Source: a virus
Length of the DNA: 64,000 nt
Virus record (IMG/VR): IMGVR_UViG_3300025872_000040
Location: 1-64,000 of that record
Direction: 5' to 3' (one strand)
Shown here: positions 34,219 through 44,451 of the stretch, one piece after another
Position numbering within the stretch: position 1 is the stretch's first letter
Layout: every line of letters begins with the position of its first letter
Made by a program: the position numbers and the translations under genes
Notes under the pieces: generated by a model
The model's input: the letters and a program-made list of their open reading frames with translations, nothing else
Databases searched by the model: none
Told to the model about the DNA's origin: nothing

Positions 34219-37200
34219 ATGCTTATCTTTCAGAGTCTTCTAGCGCCAGCAGCGACCTCTAGCCCAGTGGTCGTGACCCCGTACCCTCTGTACGGTTGGG
34301 GTGTTAACACTACCGGCAAGCTAGGAATCAACAACAACACCACTCAGTCCTATCCCGTTCAGGTGCTGTCCGGCACGTCTTGGAAGAGCTTCTCCACCGC
34401 TTTCAACCACTCGCTCGGAGTGAAGTCAGACGGCACCCTGTGGGCTTGGGGTGGAAACGCTAGTGGTGAGCTTGGTATCAATGTTAAGTCAGGAAGAAGG
34501 ACCTCTCTCGATAAGTTTGATAACTCCAGCTGGACGATGATAAAGACCGACAACCAGCACACCGTCGGTCTCAAGTCAGACGGATCTCTCTGGGCTTGGG
34601 GAGTAAACTCTAGCGGACAGCTCGGAACTAACGACGTCGTCACGAGGTCGTCTCCGGTACAGATAGGCACCAGCAGCTGGACGTCAGTCGACGCCGGAGC
34701 AAACTTCACTGTAGCGCTTAAAGTAGGTGGTACTCTCTGGGCGTGGGGTCTAGGAACTGGCGGGCAGCTAGGCATCAGCGCTGCAACCAGTCGCTCTTCA
34801 CCTACACAGGTCGGCGCTCTTACGACATGGTCAAAGGTCTCTGCCGGATCTGCAGCAGTTATAGCGTCAACTTCTGACAACTATGCATACGTCTGGGGAA
34901 CTGGTCTGATGCAGGCCGCCAACGACGGCTTCGTACTCGTTAGGTCTTCTCCTGTAGCAGTTGCTTTCCAGCCGTTCGATGGAGCTCTTTCTGCAGCAGG
35001 AATATTCCAAAGTACAATACTTATCGACAAACAGTACAGATTGTGGGCATGGGGAGGTAACACTTATTCCGGTTTAGCTCCCGGTATTCTTGGAACAAAT
35101 GATACGTTTGACAGAAGCTCGCCTGTCTTAGTCAGCTCTACTGGCTCTTGGACCATGATCTCCGGTAAGAGCAACTCGTTTGCAGCAATCAAGTCTGACG
35201 GCTCGCTGTGGACGTGGGGATACAACGCGCAGGGACAACTTGGGACGGGTGATACTAAGAACAGGAGCTCTCCGACTCAGATCGGCACCAGCAGCTGGTC
35301 GATGGTGTCGACCGGTACTTACTTCATGGCCGCGATTAACATCAACGGACAGGTGTTCTGCTGGGGAAGTGGCGGTCAGGGATCATTAGGAAACAACGCG
35401 GCTATCGACAGGAGCTCTCCCGTACAGCTCGCCTCTACCTCTAGCTTTAACGTCGTCTCTGTCGGAAACTTTCACGCTCTCGCTAGAACCATTAACAACA
35501 AGCTCTGGGCTTGGGGAATAAACAACTACGGCCAGCTTGGAGCTAGCTTAGGAGTTACTGCTGCTAGATCATCTCCAGTCGCGATAGGAACGACTACTAG
35601 CTGGACCGCGATATCAGCCGGCAGCGACCACTCCGCGGGAATAACCTCTGCCGGATCGCTATGGACCTGGGGAAGCAACGGCCTAGGAGCTCTCGGAAAC
35701 TCATCCACCATCAACAGGTCGTCACCAATTCAAGTTGGAGCGGCTACAACATGGACAAAGGTGGAAGGTGGAGTTGACTACACGCTGGCGATGACTGAGA
35801 GCGCCGGAACTGCAACAGTATATCACTTTGGCCAGAACGCCGGTAGGGCTGGAAATGGAACTACGGCTACTACCAGCTCGCCGGTTGCCGTGTACACGAC
35901 TGCAGGAACACCGAAGCTCATAACTTCTTTCTCTGGTGGTTCTACTTACATCATATCTCCAGACGATACTATCATCGGAACAGGAGAGAACGTATTATAC
36001 TCTCTGGCTCTTGTTGACTCTCCTCTAGCTAATACTACAGTGTGGAAGATAGTAGGTCACTCTCCACCTGGAACAATTAACTCTGTAGCTATGGGCACTG
36101 TACATGGAGCGGTAGTTGCTAATAATAAGCTTTATGGTCTAGGACTCAATGACTTCGGTCAGCTTGGCGCTGGCACTACGATCAGCAGGTCACGCGCCGT
36201 CTTGGTAGACTCCTCGAAGACGTGGTCAACGATCGACACGGGTTACTACGCGTCTATGGGAATAACCAGCGACGGTAAGCTCTGGTCCTGGGGAAACAAC
36301 ACACAGGGACAACTCGGGTTAGGTGATATAGTCGACAGAAGTAGTCCGACGCAGGTAGGAAGCAGTAGTTGGACTGTGGTTAGTTTGTCAAAAGCTAGCG
36401 CTGGCCCAGTGTTTGCTGCGGGTGTAACGACCGACGGAAAGCTCTGGGGCTGGGGAAGGAACTACGACTACCTGCCTCTAGGGTTCCTTGGAGACACAGC
36501 CGTTCTTACTAATAGGTCTGCACCAGTTCAGATCGGATCCGCTACAAACTGGACAAGCGTCTCGGTCGAGGGTCAGCAGACGTCATCTACGAACGACGCT
36601 CTGATCGTTGGGGTCAACAGTCTTGGCGAGGCGTACTGGCAAGGCAACGGAACTGACTTCGCCATCAACGACGCAAACAGGGTCTCTCCAGTTCAGATCG
36701 GCACCGACACCGACTGGGAGAGCGTAGCAGCAGGTGGCGGTGTCGCCCTTCTCGCTCACTCGTTCGCGATCAAGACGAACAAGACCCTATGGTCGTGGGG
36801 CTCAAACTACTGGGGAAACCTTGGACTTGGTCTAGCTAACAACGTCGATAGGTCATCTCCTACTCAAGTAACGGCAGGGCCGACAAACGGAAGCTGGAGC
36901 GCGGTCGCCGGAGGGTATAACTTCGACTACGGTATCGACACCTCTGGAAAGCTCTGGGCCTGGGGCTACAACTATACCGGCGGCGGTCTAGGCCTCGGGG
37001 TCGGAGACGTCACTAACTACACCGCACCTCAGCTAGTGACCAAGCAGAGAAGCTTCACTTTAGCAAGCGCACCCTACGTTGCAGGCGGTGGCAATTTCGG
37101 AGCCACGGTCATAGACTCTCTGAACAACGAGGCTTGGTCGTGGGGTGGAGGCACGTCTGGTGTAACAGGTCTAGGAGTGACGACGACATACTACAGTCCG

Positions 37201-40200
37201 ACTCTCGTCCCGAGCACATCGTGGAGAGTAATATCTTCAGGGTCAGACTTTGCTGTCGGCGTTAAGGCTGACGGCACCCTCTGGTCGTGGGGTGGAAACG
37301 TCAACGGTCAGCTCGGCAAGAACAGCACGGTGGGGTCACTAACGCCGGCGCAGATCATGACTGGAAGCAGCTTCACGACGGTCTCAGCTGCAGAATACAG
37401 GGCCTACGCCATATCTACGGCCGGTCAACTCTTCGCCTGGGGCTACAACAGCGCAGGAAACGCCTGGAACGACGGGAACGCTAGGTCGTCTCCGGTCCAG
37501 ATCGGCTCTAGCAGCTGGTCAGCTATCGCCTCTGGTCACAAGCACGACGTCGCTCTAACAGTCGACGGAAGTATGTACGCGTGGGGAGACAACGCTGCCG
37601 GACAGCACGGACTCAACGACGACCTCTACATTAGCAGGAGCAGTCCGACTCTGGTGGCTACTTCCATCTCGAAAGTATTCGCGGGCAACGCATGCACCTC
37701 GTACATCGACGGACTGTCTAGGTTGTTCTACGCCGGAAATGACATAGCTGGAGGAGCTGGAAGAAGTGGTCCGTTCTTTAACCCGGTCGTCGGATACATG
37801 AACGAGCCTTTCAACGAGACTCTCGGCGCCGCGGCAGGATCCTGGACCATGGTAGCCTTCGGCTACTATCCTGGCTTTGAGTCTTCTTACACTACCGCTC
37901 TAGGCGTGAAGAGCGACGGAAGTCTCTGGGCCTGGGGAAACAACAACGCTGGCACCATAGGTGACGGTACTACAGTAAACAGGTTTAGAAACCCTCAGAA
38001 GATAGGAAGTAGCAGTTGGTCGTTCGTTGCAGTAAATAACCAAGTGGCGGCGGCGATAGATACCGCCGGCCGGTTGTTTACCTGGGGTGTTAACACGGAC
38101 GGAAAGCTCGGTCAGAACAGCGTGGCGAGCAGGTCTTCTCCCGTGCAGGTGGCTGGATCTTGGAACTTCGTCGCGATAGGTCAGTCTAGCGTGGCTGCGA
38201 TTAAGACCGACAGCACACTGTGGACGTGGGGAGGTAACGCTAACGGTCAGCTCGGCGTCAGCGACACAATAAACAGGTCTTCACCCGTGCAGGTGGCGGG
38301 AGCTTGGGTCATGGTTGCCTTCTCGGGTGCTCAGTCAAACGAGTCTAAGAGCATGATCGGAATAAAGACCAACGGTCAGGTCTACACATGGGGACTGGGT
38401 TCGATCCAAAACAGCTATCTCGGAGGATCTATCGGAGCCCGAAACGAAGTCTACGGGATCGACAGGTCTTCTCCTGTATCTATAGGAGCCCCGCTGACCT
38501 ACACAGGAATAAGCGCGACCACCGTCAGCGCTTCAGACTACGGAGTGTCTCTCATAAGAATGTCCGACGGAAACTTGCTCACGTGGGGCTACGGCGGCTT
38601 CGGGAGCCATGGACACAGCGATCAAATCAACCGTTCGTGGCCTACCGTAGTCGGACAGACTCTGTCTTGGTCAGTGCTGTCGATGGGCGTAGATCACGTC
38701 GCAGCGGTTAGATCGGACGGCTCTCTCTGGTCATGGGGTCTCAACTCGGACGGAAGGTTAGGCACCAACGACACTAACAATAGGTCTTCTCCTGTACAGA
38801 TTGGCTCCTTGACTAACTGGTCAGACGTCTCTGCAGGAAACGGACACACGCTAGCGAGAAAGACAGACGGAACTCTCTGGGCTTGGGGTTCTAACGGGCA
38901 GGGAAGACTGGGAGACGGCACCACCATAAACAAGTCTTCACCGATACAGATAGGTACCAGCAGCTGGAGCGCGATCTCGGCAGGGTATACAACCTCTGCA
39001 GGAATAAGCGCGTTTAGACTGTTTGTCTGGGGTGACGACGGTTTAGGAAGACTCGGTCTCAACACTAGTAACGTTCATCAGTCTTCGCCGGTCCAACTCG
39101 GCACCAGTAGCTGGTCTGCGGTCTCTGTAGGAGAGCCGCACATGTTAGCTATAAGAACTGACGGAGCCTTGTTCGCCTGGGGAGGTGACGCTGGCTACGG
39201 TTGTCTAGGCTTAGACATCTCGACGAGCAGGTCCTCTCCGATTCAAGTCGGTACCAGCAGCTGGTCGCAGGTATCAGCCGGCTACTACGGCAGCATGGGC
39301 ATCACTACAGCCACCTCTCTATGGGCGTGGGGGTCTAACTCGCAGGGGAGACTAGGTGTTGGAGACGTTAGAAATAGGTCAGTGCCTACTCAAGTGGGAG
39401 CTCTTACTGGCTGGACGGCTCTAGGTAAAACTATTGTTACAGAGGTTAATACTGCCATCAGAGGCTCGGCGCTGTACGCGATGGGCGCAGTAGACGCTAT
39501 AACCGGAGACAGATCTTCGCCGGTCCTAGTGGGAGTAGGAGACTGGAAGAACAGCTGCACTACTCAGTACTATCATCTTGCTATCTATAATAAGACTATG
39601 ATTCTTACTGAGGGTCATGTTAACACGCCTTACGTCCTCGGAAACAACAGCACCACGACTAACTCCTGGAACACCAGTTCGCGAACGATCATGGAGGGTA
39701 CAAAGGGACACCGCGCTTACCCAGACGGCCCGTGGTCCAACAACTCTCACATGTTGTACGGTACTACTAAAGCGGTGAAGACCGACGGCACTCTATGGGC
39801 TTGGGGTGACAACTCTCTTTATCAGATTGCCACAAAAGACAACGTATCTAGATCGTCACCCACTCAGATAGGAACGGCCACGAGTTGGAGAACTACGAGC
39901 GTGGCGGTTAGAGCTCTTGGGGCATCAATACTTGGAGAATTAGACACGACCGGAAAGGTCTGGACGTGGGGCATCGGCAACTACGCTGGCTCCATGGTGA
40001 ACCCACTCCAGTCGTTCACGCAGATCCCAGGATCTTGGTCGATGGTCTCGTACGCCAGACAGGACTACTCTACTCAGGCGGGAATCAAGACCGACGGCAC
40101 GCTATGGACTTGGGGCTACGGCCAGTCCGGCTCGACAGGTCTCGGAAGCACCACCGCTAGGTCGTCTCCGACACAGGTCGGAACCAAGAACGACTGGACC

Positions 40201-41931
40201 TACGTGGCCTCTGGTCAGAACACAGTGATAGCCATCGGAGACTACGGTCAAGTAGTCTACGCCTGGGGTTACAGGCCGGGGGCTTTTTCTATCAATAGCA
40301 CCTCTTCTCCAGTAGCGCTGTTCGCGCCTAACTTCTCGGCTAAAGAGCTCGCTCCGAGCATGCTCGGCTCACACACGATGGTGCTGTCGACTGCCGGGTC
40401 TCTCTACGCCATCGGCGCTGGAAAGGACGGAGCGTTCGGAGACGGACTGACTACTACGTCGGCGTACGTTCCGATCAAGATAGACAACGGCACCTGGAAG
40501 AAGATAGCCACGGGCAACTCGCACACGCTCGGTCTAAAGACTGACAGCACTCTGTGGGCATGGGGCCTTAACACGTCGGGACAGCTGGGGATACAGGACG
40601 CTACAACGAGAAGTTCTCCGGTACAGGTCATGGCTGGAAAGAGCTTCACTGCGATAAGTGCCGGAGCGACTGGTTTCTCGCAAGTCATCGATCAGAACGG
40701 AATCATGTGGGGATTCGGTTTACCTACCAACGGCGTGCTCGGCATATCATCAACGGTCTCAAATAGATCAATGCCGGTAACCGTCGGTGAAGACTGGTCT
40801 ATCATTTCTACGGGAGGGTCGCACACGGCGGCGATAGACAGTGAAGGAGGTCTTTGGGTCTGGGGAACAAACTCATTTGGTTCACTCGGCGTTAATGACA
40901 CCATCGCTAGAAACGTAGTGACTAAGATTGGTACTTCTAGTTGGGTGTTCGTCACTTGCGCAGTCAACAGTACTATGGGAATCACCGCCGACGGCAAGCT
41001 TTATGCTTGGGGAAGGAACAGTAACGCAAACCTCGGCGTCGGAGACACGCTAGATAGGTCGTCGCCTGTACAAGTCACGAGCAGCGTCAGCAGCTGGAAG
41101 TTCGTAAGCACTATGGACGACGTGTCGTTTGGAATCGCGTCAGATGGAACTCTCTGGTCGTGGGGATCTGGAGCTAAGGGAACTCTTGGAGACGGAAGTG
41201 CTACTCTTACTAGATCCGCCCCGAACCAGATCTCGACAAGCAACTGGACAGTAGTTCGATCTTCGTATGGAAGTAGCAACAACGGCTACGGAATCACTGC
41301 CAGCGGAGACCTGTACGCTTGGGGCAACGGAGCCGGCGGAGCTATACCTCTCAACGCTTCTACAGGAGACAGGTCATATCCAACTCTTATATCTAGCGGG
41401 TGGTGGGCTAACGTCAACGCTCTTGCAGCACCGAACAACGGCGTCGGAGTGGCCATCAAGTCAGATCGTACTCTCTGGGTGTGGGGCTCACCAAACAACG
41501 TTGCTGTACTCGGCCTGAACAGCGCGACCAACAACAGAAGCTCGCCGACTCAGATTGGAACGAGTTCGTGGTCTGCAGTCACCGGTCAGCTGACTCAGGT
41601 AGCGGCTATCGACGTCGACGGTCGTCTGTTCATGTGGGGGGCAAACGCAAGCGGCATACTAGGAAACAACGATACACTTACTAGGTCGTCACCGACTCAG
41701 GTCACGGGTTCACTTAGCTACACGATGGTTACAATCGCAGCCGCGTACACGCACGGAATACAAGCAGTCACAAAAGACAGGTACTACTGGGGAGCCTCTA
41801 ATGCTGCGTATAGCGGACTTGGTACCGGTATAGCAAGAAGCAACCCAACGTTCGTTGCAGAGGGAAAGATAGGAAGCTGGACAGCAGTAAACGCAGGGTA
41901 CGACTCGGTTCTTGCCACGAAGACCGTATAA
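34219..41931 (+). CDS. Giant RCC1-repeat beta-propeller protein, predicted fibre adhesin
   Basis: The 2570-residue protein consists almost wholly of RCC1-type repeats of about 45-60 residues: SDGSLWAWGVNSSGQLG, RSSPVQIGTSSWTSVDAG, then HTVGLKSDG. By length that is roughly 45-55 blades, enough for about seven propellers; I did not count each. There is no signal peptide; the N-terminus is MLIFQSLLAPAATSSPVVV. Bacterial and phage RCC1-like repeats occur in secreted binding proteins, whereas the eukaryotic RCC1 exchange activity is not expected here. The gene follows the chaperone-like gene by 10 bases and has a 787-residue paralogue at 48338. No strong Shine-Dalgarno precedes the ATG. A host-contact role is inferred from context. 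Confidence 0.85.
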   Translation: MLIFQSLLAPAATSSPVVVTPYPLYGWGVNTTGKLGINNNTTQSYPVQVLSGTSWKSFSTAFNHSLGVKSDGTLWAWGGNASGELGINVKSGRRTSLDKFDNSSWTMIKTDNQHTVGLKSDGSLWAWGVNSSGQLGTNDVVTRSSPVQIGTSSWTSVDAGANFTVALKVGGTLWAWGLGTGGQLGISAATSRSSPTQVGALTTWSKVSAGSAAVIASTSDNYAYVWGTGLMQAANDGFVLVRSSPVAVAFQPFDGALSAAGIFQSTILIDKQYRLWAWGGNTYSGLAPGILGTNDTFDRSSPVLVSSTGSWTMISGKSNSFAAIKSDGSLWTWGYNAQGQLGTGDTKNRSSPTQIGTSSWSMVSTGTYFMAAININGQVFCWGSGGQGSLGNNAAIDRSSPVQLASTSSFNVVSVGNFHALARTINNKLWAWGINNYGQLGASLGVTAARSSPVAIGTTTSWTAISAGSDHSAGITSAGSLWTWGSNGLGALGNSSTINRSSPIQVGAATTWTKVEGGVDYTLAMTESAGTATVYHFGQNAGRAGNGTTATTSSPVAVYTTAGTPKLITSFSGGSTYIISPDDTIIGTGENVLYSLALVDSPLANTTVWKIVGHSPPGTINSVAMGTVHGAVVANNKLYGLGLNDFGQLGAGTTISRSRAVLVDSSKTWSTIDTGYYASMGITSDGKLWSWGNNTQGQLGLGDIVDRSSPTQVGSSSWTVVSLSKASAGPVFAAGVTTDGKLWGWGRNYDYLPLGFLGDTAVLTNRSAPVQIGSATNWTSVSVEGQQTSSTNDALIVGVNSLGEAYWQGNGTDFAINDANRVSPVQIGTDTDWESVAAGGGVALLAHSFAIKTNKTLWSWGSNYWGNLGLGLANNVDRSSPTQVTAGPTNGSWSAVAGGYNFDYGIDTSGKLWAWGYNYTGGGLGLGVGDVTNYTAPQLVTKQRSFTLASAPYVAGGGNFGATVIDSLNNEAWSWGGGTSGVTGLGVTTTYYSPTLVPSTSWRVISSGSDFAVGVKADGTLWSWGGNVNGQLGKNSTVGSLTPAQIMTGSSFTTVSAAEYRAYAISTAGQLFAWGYNSAGNAWNDGNARSSPVQIGSSSWSAIASGHKHDVALTVDGSMYAWGDNAAGQHGLNDDLYISRSSPTLVATSISKVFAGNACTSYIDGLSRLFYAGNDIAGGAGRSGPFFNPVVGYMNEPFNETLGAAAGSWTMVAFGYYPGFESSYTTALGVKSDGSLWAWGNNNAGTIGDGTTVNRFRNPQKIGSSSWSFVAVNNQVAAAIDTAGRLFTWGVNTDGKLGQNSVASRSSPVQVAGSWNFVAIGQSSVAAIKTDSTLWTWGGNANGQLGVSDTINRSSPVQVAGAWVMVAFSGAQSNESKSMIGIKTNGQVYTWGLGSIQNSYLGGSIGARNEVYGIDRSSPVSIGAPLTYTGISATTVSASDYGVSLIRMSDGNLLTWGYGGFGSHGHSDQINRSWPTVVGQTLSWSVLSMGVDHVAAVRSDGSLWSWGLNSDGRLGTNDTNNRSSPVQIGSLTNWSDVSAGNGHTLARKTDGTLWAWGSNGQGRLGDGTTINKSSPIQIGTSSWSAISAGYTTSAGISAFRLFVWGDDGLGRLGLNTSNVHQSSPVQLGTSSWSAVSVGEPHMLAIRTDGALFAWGGDAGYGCLGLDISTSRSSPIQVGTSSWSQVSAGYYGSMGITTATSLWAWGSNSQGRLGVGDVRNRSVPTQVGALTGWTALGKTIVTEVNTAIRGSALYAMGAVDAITGDRSSPVLVGVGDWKNSCTTQYYHLAIYNKTMILTEGHVNTPYVLGNNSTTTNSWNTSSRTIMEGTKGHRAYPDGPWSNNSHMLYGTTKAVKTDGTLWAWGDNSLYQIATKDNVSRSSPTQIGTATSWRTTSVAVRALGASILGELDTTGKVWTWGIGNYAGSMVNPLQSFTQIPGSWSMVSYARQDYSTQAGIKTDGTLWTWGYGQSGSTGLGSTTARSSPTQVGTKNDWTYVASGQNTVIAIGDYGQVVYAWGYRPGAFSINSTSSPVALFAPNFSAKELAPSMLGSHTMVLSTAGSLYAIGAGKDGAFGDGLTTTSAYVPIKIDNGTWKKIATGNSHTLGLKTDSTLWAWGLNTSGQLGIQDATTRSSPVQVMAGKSFTAISAGATGFSQVIDQNGIMWGFGLPTNGVLGISSTVSNRSMPVTVGEDWSIISTGGSHTAAIDSEGGLWVWGTNSFGSLGVNDTIARNVVTKIGTSSWVFVTCAVNSTMGITADGKLYAWGRNSNANLGVGDTLDRSSPVQVTSSVSSWKFVSTMDDVSFGIASDGTLWSWGSGAKGTLGDGSATLTRSAPNQISTSNWTVVRSSYGSSNNGYGITASGDLYAWGNGAGGAIPLNASTGDRSYPTLISSGWWANVNALAAPNNGVGVAIKSDRTLWVWGSPNNVAVLGLNSATNNRSSPTQIGTSSWSAVTGQLTQVAAIDVDGRLFMWGANASGILGNNDTLTRSSPTQVTGSLSYTMVTIAAAYTHGIQAVTKDRYYWGASNAAYSGLGTGIARSNPTFVAEGKIGSWTAVNAGYDSVLATKTV

Positions 41932-41937
41932 TAAATA
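41930..41937 (+). promoter_or_regulatory. Late promoter AATAAATA for the GT9-methyltransferase/GT25 pair
   Basis: The box overlaps the stop of the RCC1 gene, 42 bases before the preferred ATG at 41972. A transcript from here would start after an alternative upstream ATG at 41912, which supports the shorter gene model. Confidence 0.5.
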
Positions 41938-41971
41938 CACGCGAGTCGTAATTCTACAACATGGAGTAGAC

Positions 41972-43705
41972 ATGCACAAGATTGACATGCAACTGAAGCT
42001 TATGCTCGACGGAAGGTTCGACGAGGCTTGGCAACTCTCAGAGGAGATGCAGGCGATCGGGCCAGAGAACCTCCTCGATGCGCGCGGTCAAAAGAACCCA
42101 GAGATGTGGGTCAGACACAGCTTCAACCGAGGCTGGTTCCTCCTTCAGCAGAACAAGTACAAAGAGGGGTGCCAGCTCCTTGAGAACGGTCGCTTCATCA
42201 AGGTCTACGGCAGCCCACCGATGAAGACTACGGCTCCTCTCTTCAACCCAGAGGAGCACGACGTCAAGGGTAAGTCGATAATCATCTCGCTCGAGGGAGG
42301 ATACGGCGACGAGATGATCCACGCTCGCTTCGCTACTTCGTTCAAGAACCTCGGCGCGGAGAACGTCTACCTCGCGGCGGACCCGTCGCTTCACTCTATC
42401 TTAGAGCGCATAGACGGCGTGACCAAGTGCATAACGCGAGCCGAGGCGCACACGGTTCACCACGACTACTGGCTTCCTGGCTTCTCGGCGGGGTGGTTGT
42501 CTGGTCATACGTTCGACGACTTCCCTGGAAAACCTTACCTCACCGCGAAGCCAGAGTCGGTCGATATGTGGAAGAGCGTCCTCAACTCTGACAAGAAGAA
42601 GGTCGGCATCCGCTGGGCAGGCAACCCGAAGTTCGAGCACCAGCAGTTCAGGCGCTTCCCAGAGAAGTTCATGACCCAGATGTCAGAGTACGAGGGCCTG
42701 CAGCTCTACTCCCTCCAGAGAGACAACAACGTTATCGAGCTTCCCGAGAAGATCATCGACCTCCAGCACCTACTGATCTCGTGGGAGGACACCGCCGCGG
42801 CGATCATGAACCTAGACCTAGTGATCACCTCATGTACCTCAGTGGCGCATCTCTCTGCAGCTTTGGGCAAGGAGACGTGGGTGATGGTGCCGATCCTCCC
42901 CTACCACACCTGGACACTGAACGCTCCGTACTCGACTTCCTCACCTTACTACGAGAGCGTCAGACTCTATCGACAAGAGAAGAAGAGCGAGTGGAACCAA
43001 CCGTTTCAGCGTCTCTACGCAGACCTCGAGAGAAAGTTTGACCTTCCTCACCTAGACCTCCCTACACAAGACAAGGAGGTCAAAAGGTTAAACCTCGGGT
43101 GCGGCTTCAAGAAGCACGAAGGATTCGTTAACGTCGACGCCTCGAGCATATGCTCACCGGATCAGGTCGTAGACCTCAACAGCAAGACGTGGCCGTGGAA
43201 GGACGACGAGTTCAGTCACGTCATAGCCAAGGACATCCTTGAGCACCTCGGTCACTCCGGCGTCAAGTTTGAGGACATCATCAAGGAGATGTACAGGGTC
43301 TCTGACAACGGGGCAGTCTGGGAGGTTCAGTTCCCTCACTGGAACTGCGACATAGCCAAGTCAGACCCGGAGCACGTTCGACTGCTGACCATCGACACCT
43401 TCAAGCTCTTCGACAAGAAGCGTTGCTACGAGAAGGCTGTGGCTGGTGAGACCGACTCGTACCACGCTTTCACGCACGACGTGGACATCGAGGTTCTCGA
43501 GCACGCGCTGGAGTTCACCGGTGAGCTGCAGAAGATGATAGACTCCGGACAGATAGGTGAGGGTGAGCTCGAGCACGCCATCAACCACCTGAACAACACG
43601 GTGCTGTCAGTGAAGCTTCTCATTCAGGTCCACAAGCCTGGAAGACACGACCGTCAGGAGTTGGACCGCGAGCTAAGGAAGGCAGCCCTCCATGGATCTA
43701 TCTAA
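41972..43705 (+). CDS. TPR-GT9-like glycosyltransferase fused to a SAM methyltransferase
   Basis: From ATG 41972 (preceded by GGAG) the protein has 577 residues; an in-frame ATG at 41912 lies inside the RCC1 gene and lacks a ribosome site. Residues 1-85 are helical and TPR-like. Residues about 90-340 match the GT9/TPR-linked GT-B family: SIIISLEGGYGDEMIHARF, VGIRWAGNP near 210, IDLQHLLISWEDTAAAIMNL, then TSCTSVAHLSAALGKETW near 287. GT9 includes ADP-heptose heptosyltransferases. Residues from about 370 are a class I methyltransferase (KRLNLGCGFKKHEGFVNVD; VIAKDILEHLGHSG). It lies between a giant RCC1 gene and a GT25 gene, and a heptose-type pathway is encoded 8 kb away. Acceptor unknown; fibre proteins are the obvious candidates. 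Confidence 0.8.
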   Translation: MHKIDMQLKLMLDGRFDEAWQLSEEMQAIGPENLLDARGQKNPEMWVRHSFNRGWFLLQQNKYKEGCQLLENGRFIKVYGSPPMKTTAPLFNPEEHDVKGKSIIISLEGGYGDEMIHARFATSFKNLGAENVYLAADPSLHSILERIDGVTKCITRAEAHTVHHDYWLPGFSAGWLSGHTFDDFPGKPYLTAKPESVDMWKSVLNSDKKKVGIRWAGNPKFEHQQFRRFPEKFMTQMSEYEGLQLYSLQRDNNVIELPEKIIDLQHLLISWEDTAAAIMNLDLVITSCTSVAHLSAALGKETWVMVPILPYHTWTLNAPYSTSSPYYESVRLYRQEKKSEWNQPFQRLYADLERKFDLPHLDLPTQDKEVKRLNLGCGFKKHEGFVNVDASSICSPDQVVDLNSKTWPWKDDEFSHVIAKDILEHLGHSGVKFEDIIKEMYRVSDNGAVWEVQFPHWNCDIAKSDPEHVRLLTIDTFKLFDKKRCYEKAVAGETDSYHAFTHDVDIEVLEHALEFTGELQKMIDSGQIGEGELEHAINHLNNTVLSVKLLIQVHKPGRHDRQELDRELRKAALHGSI

Positions 43706-44399
43706 GTCTCTAAACTTCGGGTATGATACCTCGGTAGAGTCAGCCTACATCATCACGATCAAAGACCACTCCGAGTCAGAGAGACTAGCCAAGGGATGTC
43801 AGCGATCTTGCGACATAGCCGGCATGCCGTGGAAGACATGGGACGCCTTCGACGCTACCGACGGCAAGACCATAAAGATACCTGAGCACTCTAAAGACTC
43901 GTCGTGGCTGAAGTGGGTGAAGGTGTACGATCATCACCTATCAATCACCGAGATAGCATGCTTCTTCAGCCACGCTAGCCTCTGGGCGAGGTGTCTCGAG
44001 ATGGACAGGCCGATAGTCATCCTCGAGCACGACGCCATCATGGTCCAGCGCTACCCTCACATGACTGCCTACAACAGCATCGTGTACCTCGGGGGAGAGG
44101 AGCAGAAGAACCACAGGATGCCGGTAGGTCCCGTGCCGCCTCACGGCTCCCTCAACAACAACTATCACTTCATCTGCAGGGCGCACGCCTACGCCATAGA
44201 CCCACCGATGGCCAAGAACCTGCTCGGCACCCTGATCCAGAGGGGCATATGCGAGAGTCTAGACGTCATCATGAGGGCGGACCTCTTCAACATCAGTCAG
44301 GCAGGCCTGTACGCCTACGACAGGTTCGAGGGTACTACGATCGTTAATAGAAAGAAAGACGTCAGCCTCAAGGACGAGAACGTGGGCAATGAGCGGTAG
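43692..44399 (+). CDS. GT25-family glycosyltransferase
   Basis: The 235-residue protein fits GT25 (LPS beta-galactosyltransferase/procollagen galactosyltransferase family). It opens with SAYIITIKDHSESERLAKGC and has a WDAFDATDGKT element. ITEIACFFSHASLWARCLEM is followed by IVILEHDAIM, where most members have E-D-D-A. The His in place of the first Asp is a notable change in the presumed metal site. The C-terminal part (AHAYAIDPPMAKNLL) fits the family. The start overlaps the preceding gene by 14 bases and has AAGGAAGG upstream. It lies 52 bases before the second collagen-like fibre gene. Donor and acceptor cannot be told from sequence. Confidence 0.8.
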   Translation: MDLSKSLNFGYDTSVESAYIITIKDHSESERLAKGCQRSCDIAGMPWKTWDAFDATDGKTIKIPEHSKDSSWLKWVKVYDHHLSITEIACFFSHASLWARCLEMDRPIVILEHDAIMVQRYPHMTAYNSIVYLGGEEQKNHRMPVGPVPPHGSLNNNYHFICRAHAYAIDPPMAKNLLGTLIQRGICESLDVIMRADLFNISQAGLYAYDRFEGTTIVNRKKDVSLKDENVGNER

Positions 44400-44404
44400 G
44401 TTCT

Positions 44405-44412
44405 TATAAATA
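44405..44412 (+). promoter_or_regulatory. T4-type late promoter, TATAAATA, for second collagen-like fibre
   Basis: A perfect box preceded by CT lies in the 52-base gap after the GT25 gene, 47 bases before the fibre ATG. Confidence 0.75.
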
Positions 44413-44451
44413 ACCTAGATTCCCACCAACAACAAATAAGAACGAGCTCAA

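Noticed and set aside
34219-41931. RCC1-like protein as a Ran-type exchange factor or chromatin protein
   Set aside because: Only the propeller repeat is shared; the phage fibre context favours a binding scaffold.
41912-41971. Upstream ATG at 41912 as start of the GT9-methyltransferase gene
   Set aside because: It lies inside the RCC1 gene without a ribosome site and upstream of the AATAAATA box; ATG 41972 has GGAG in front.
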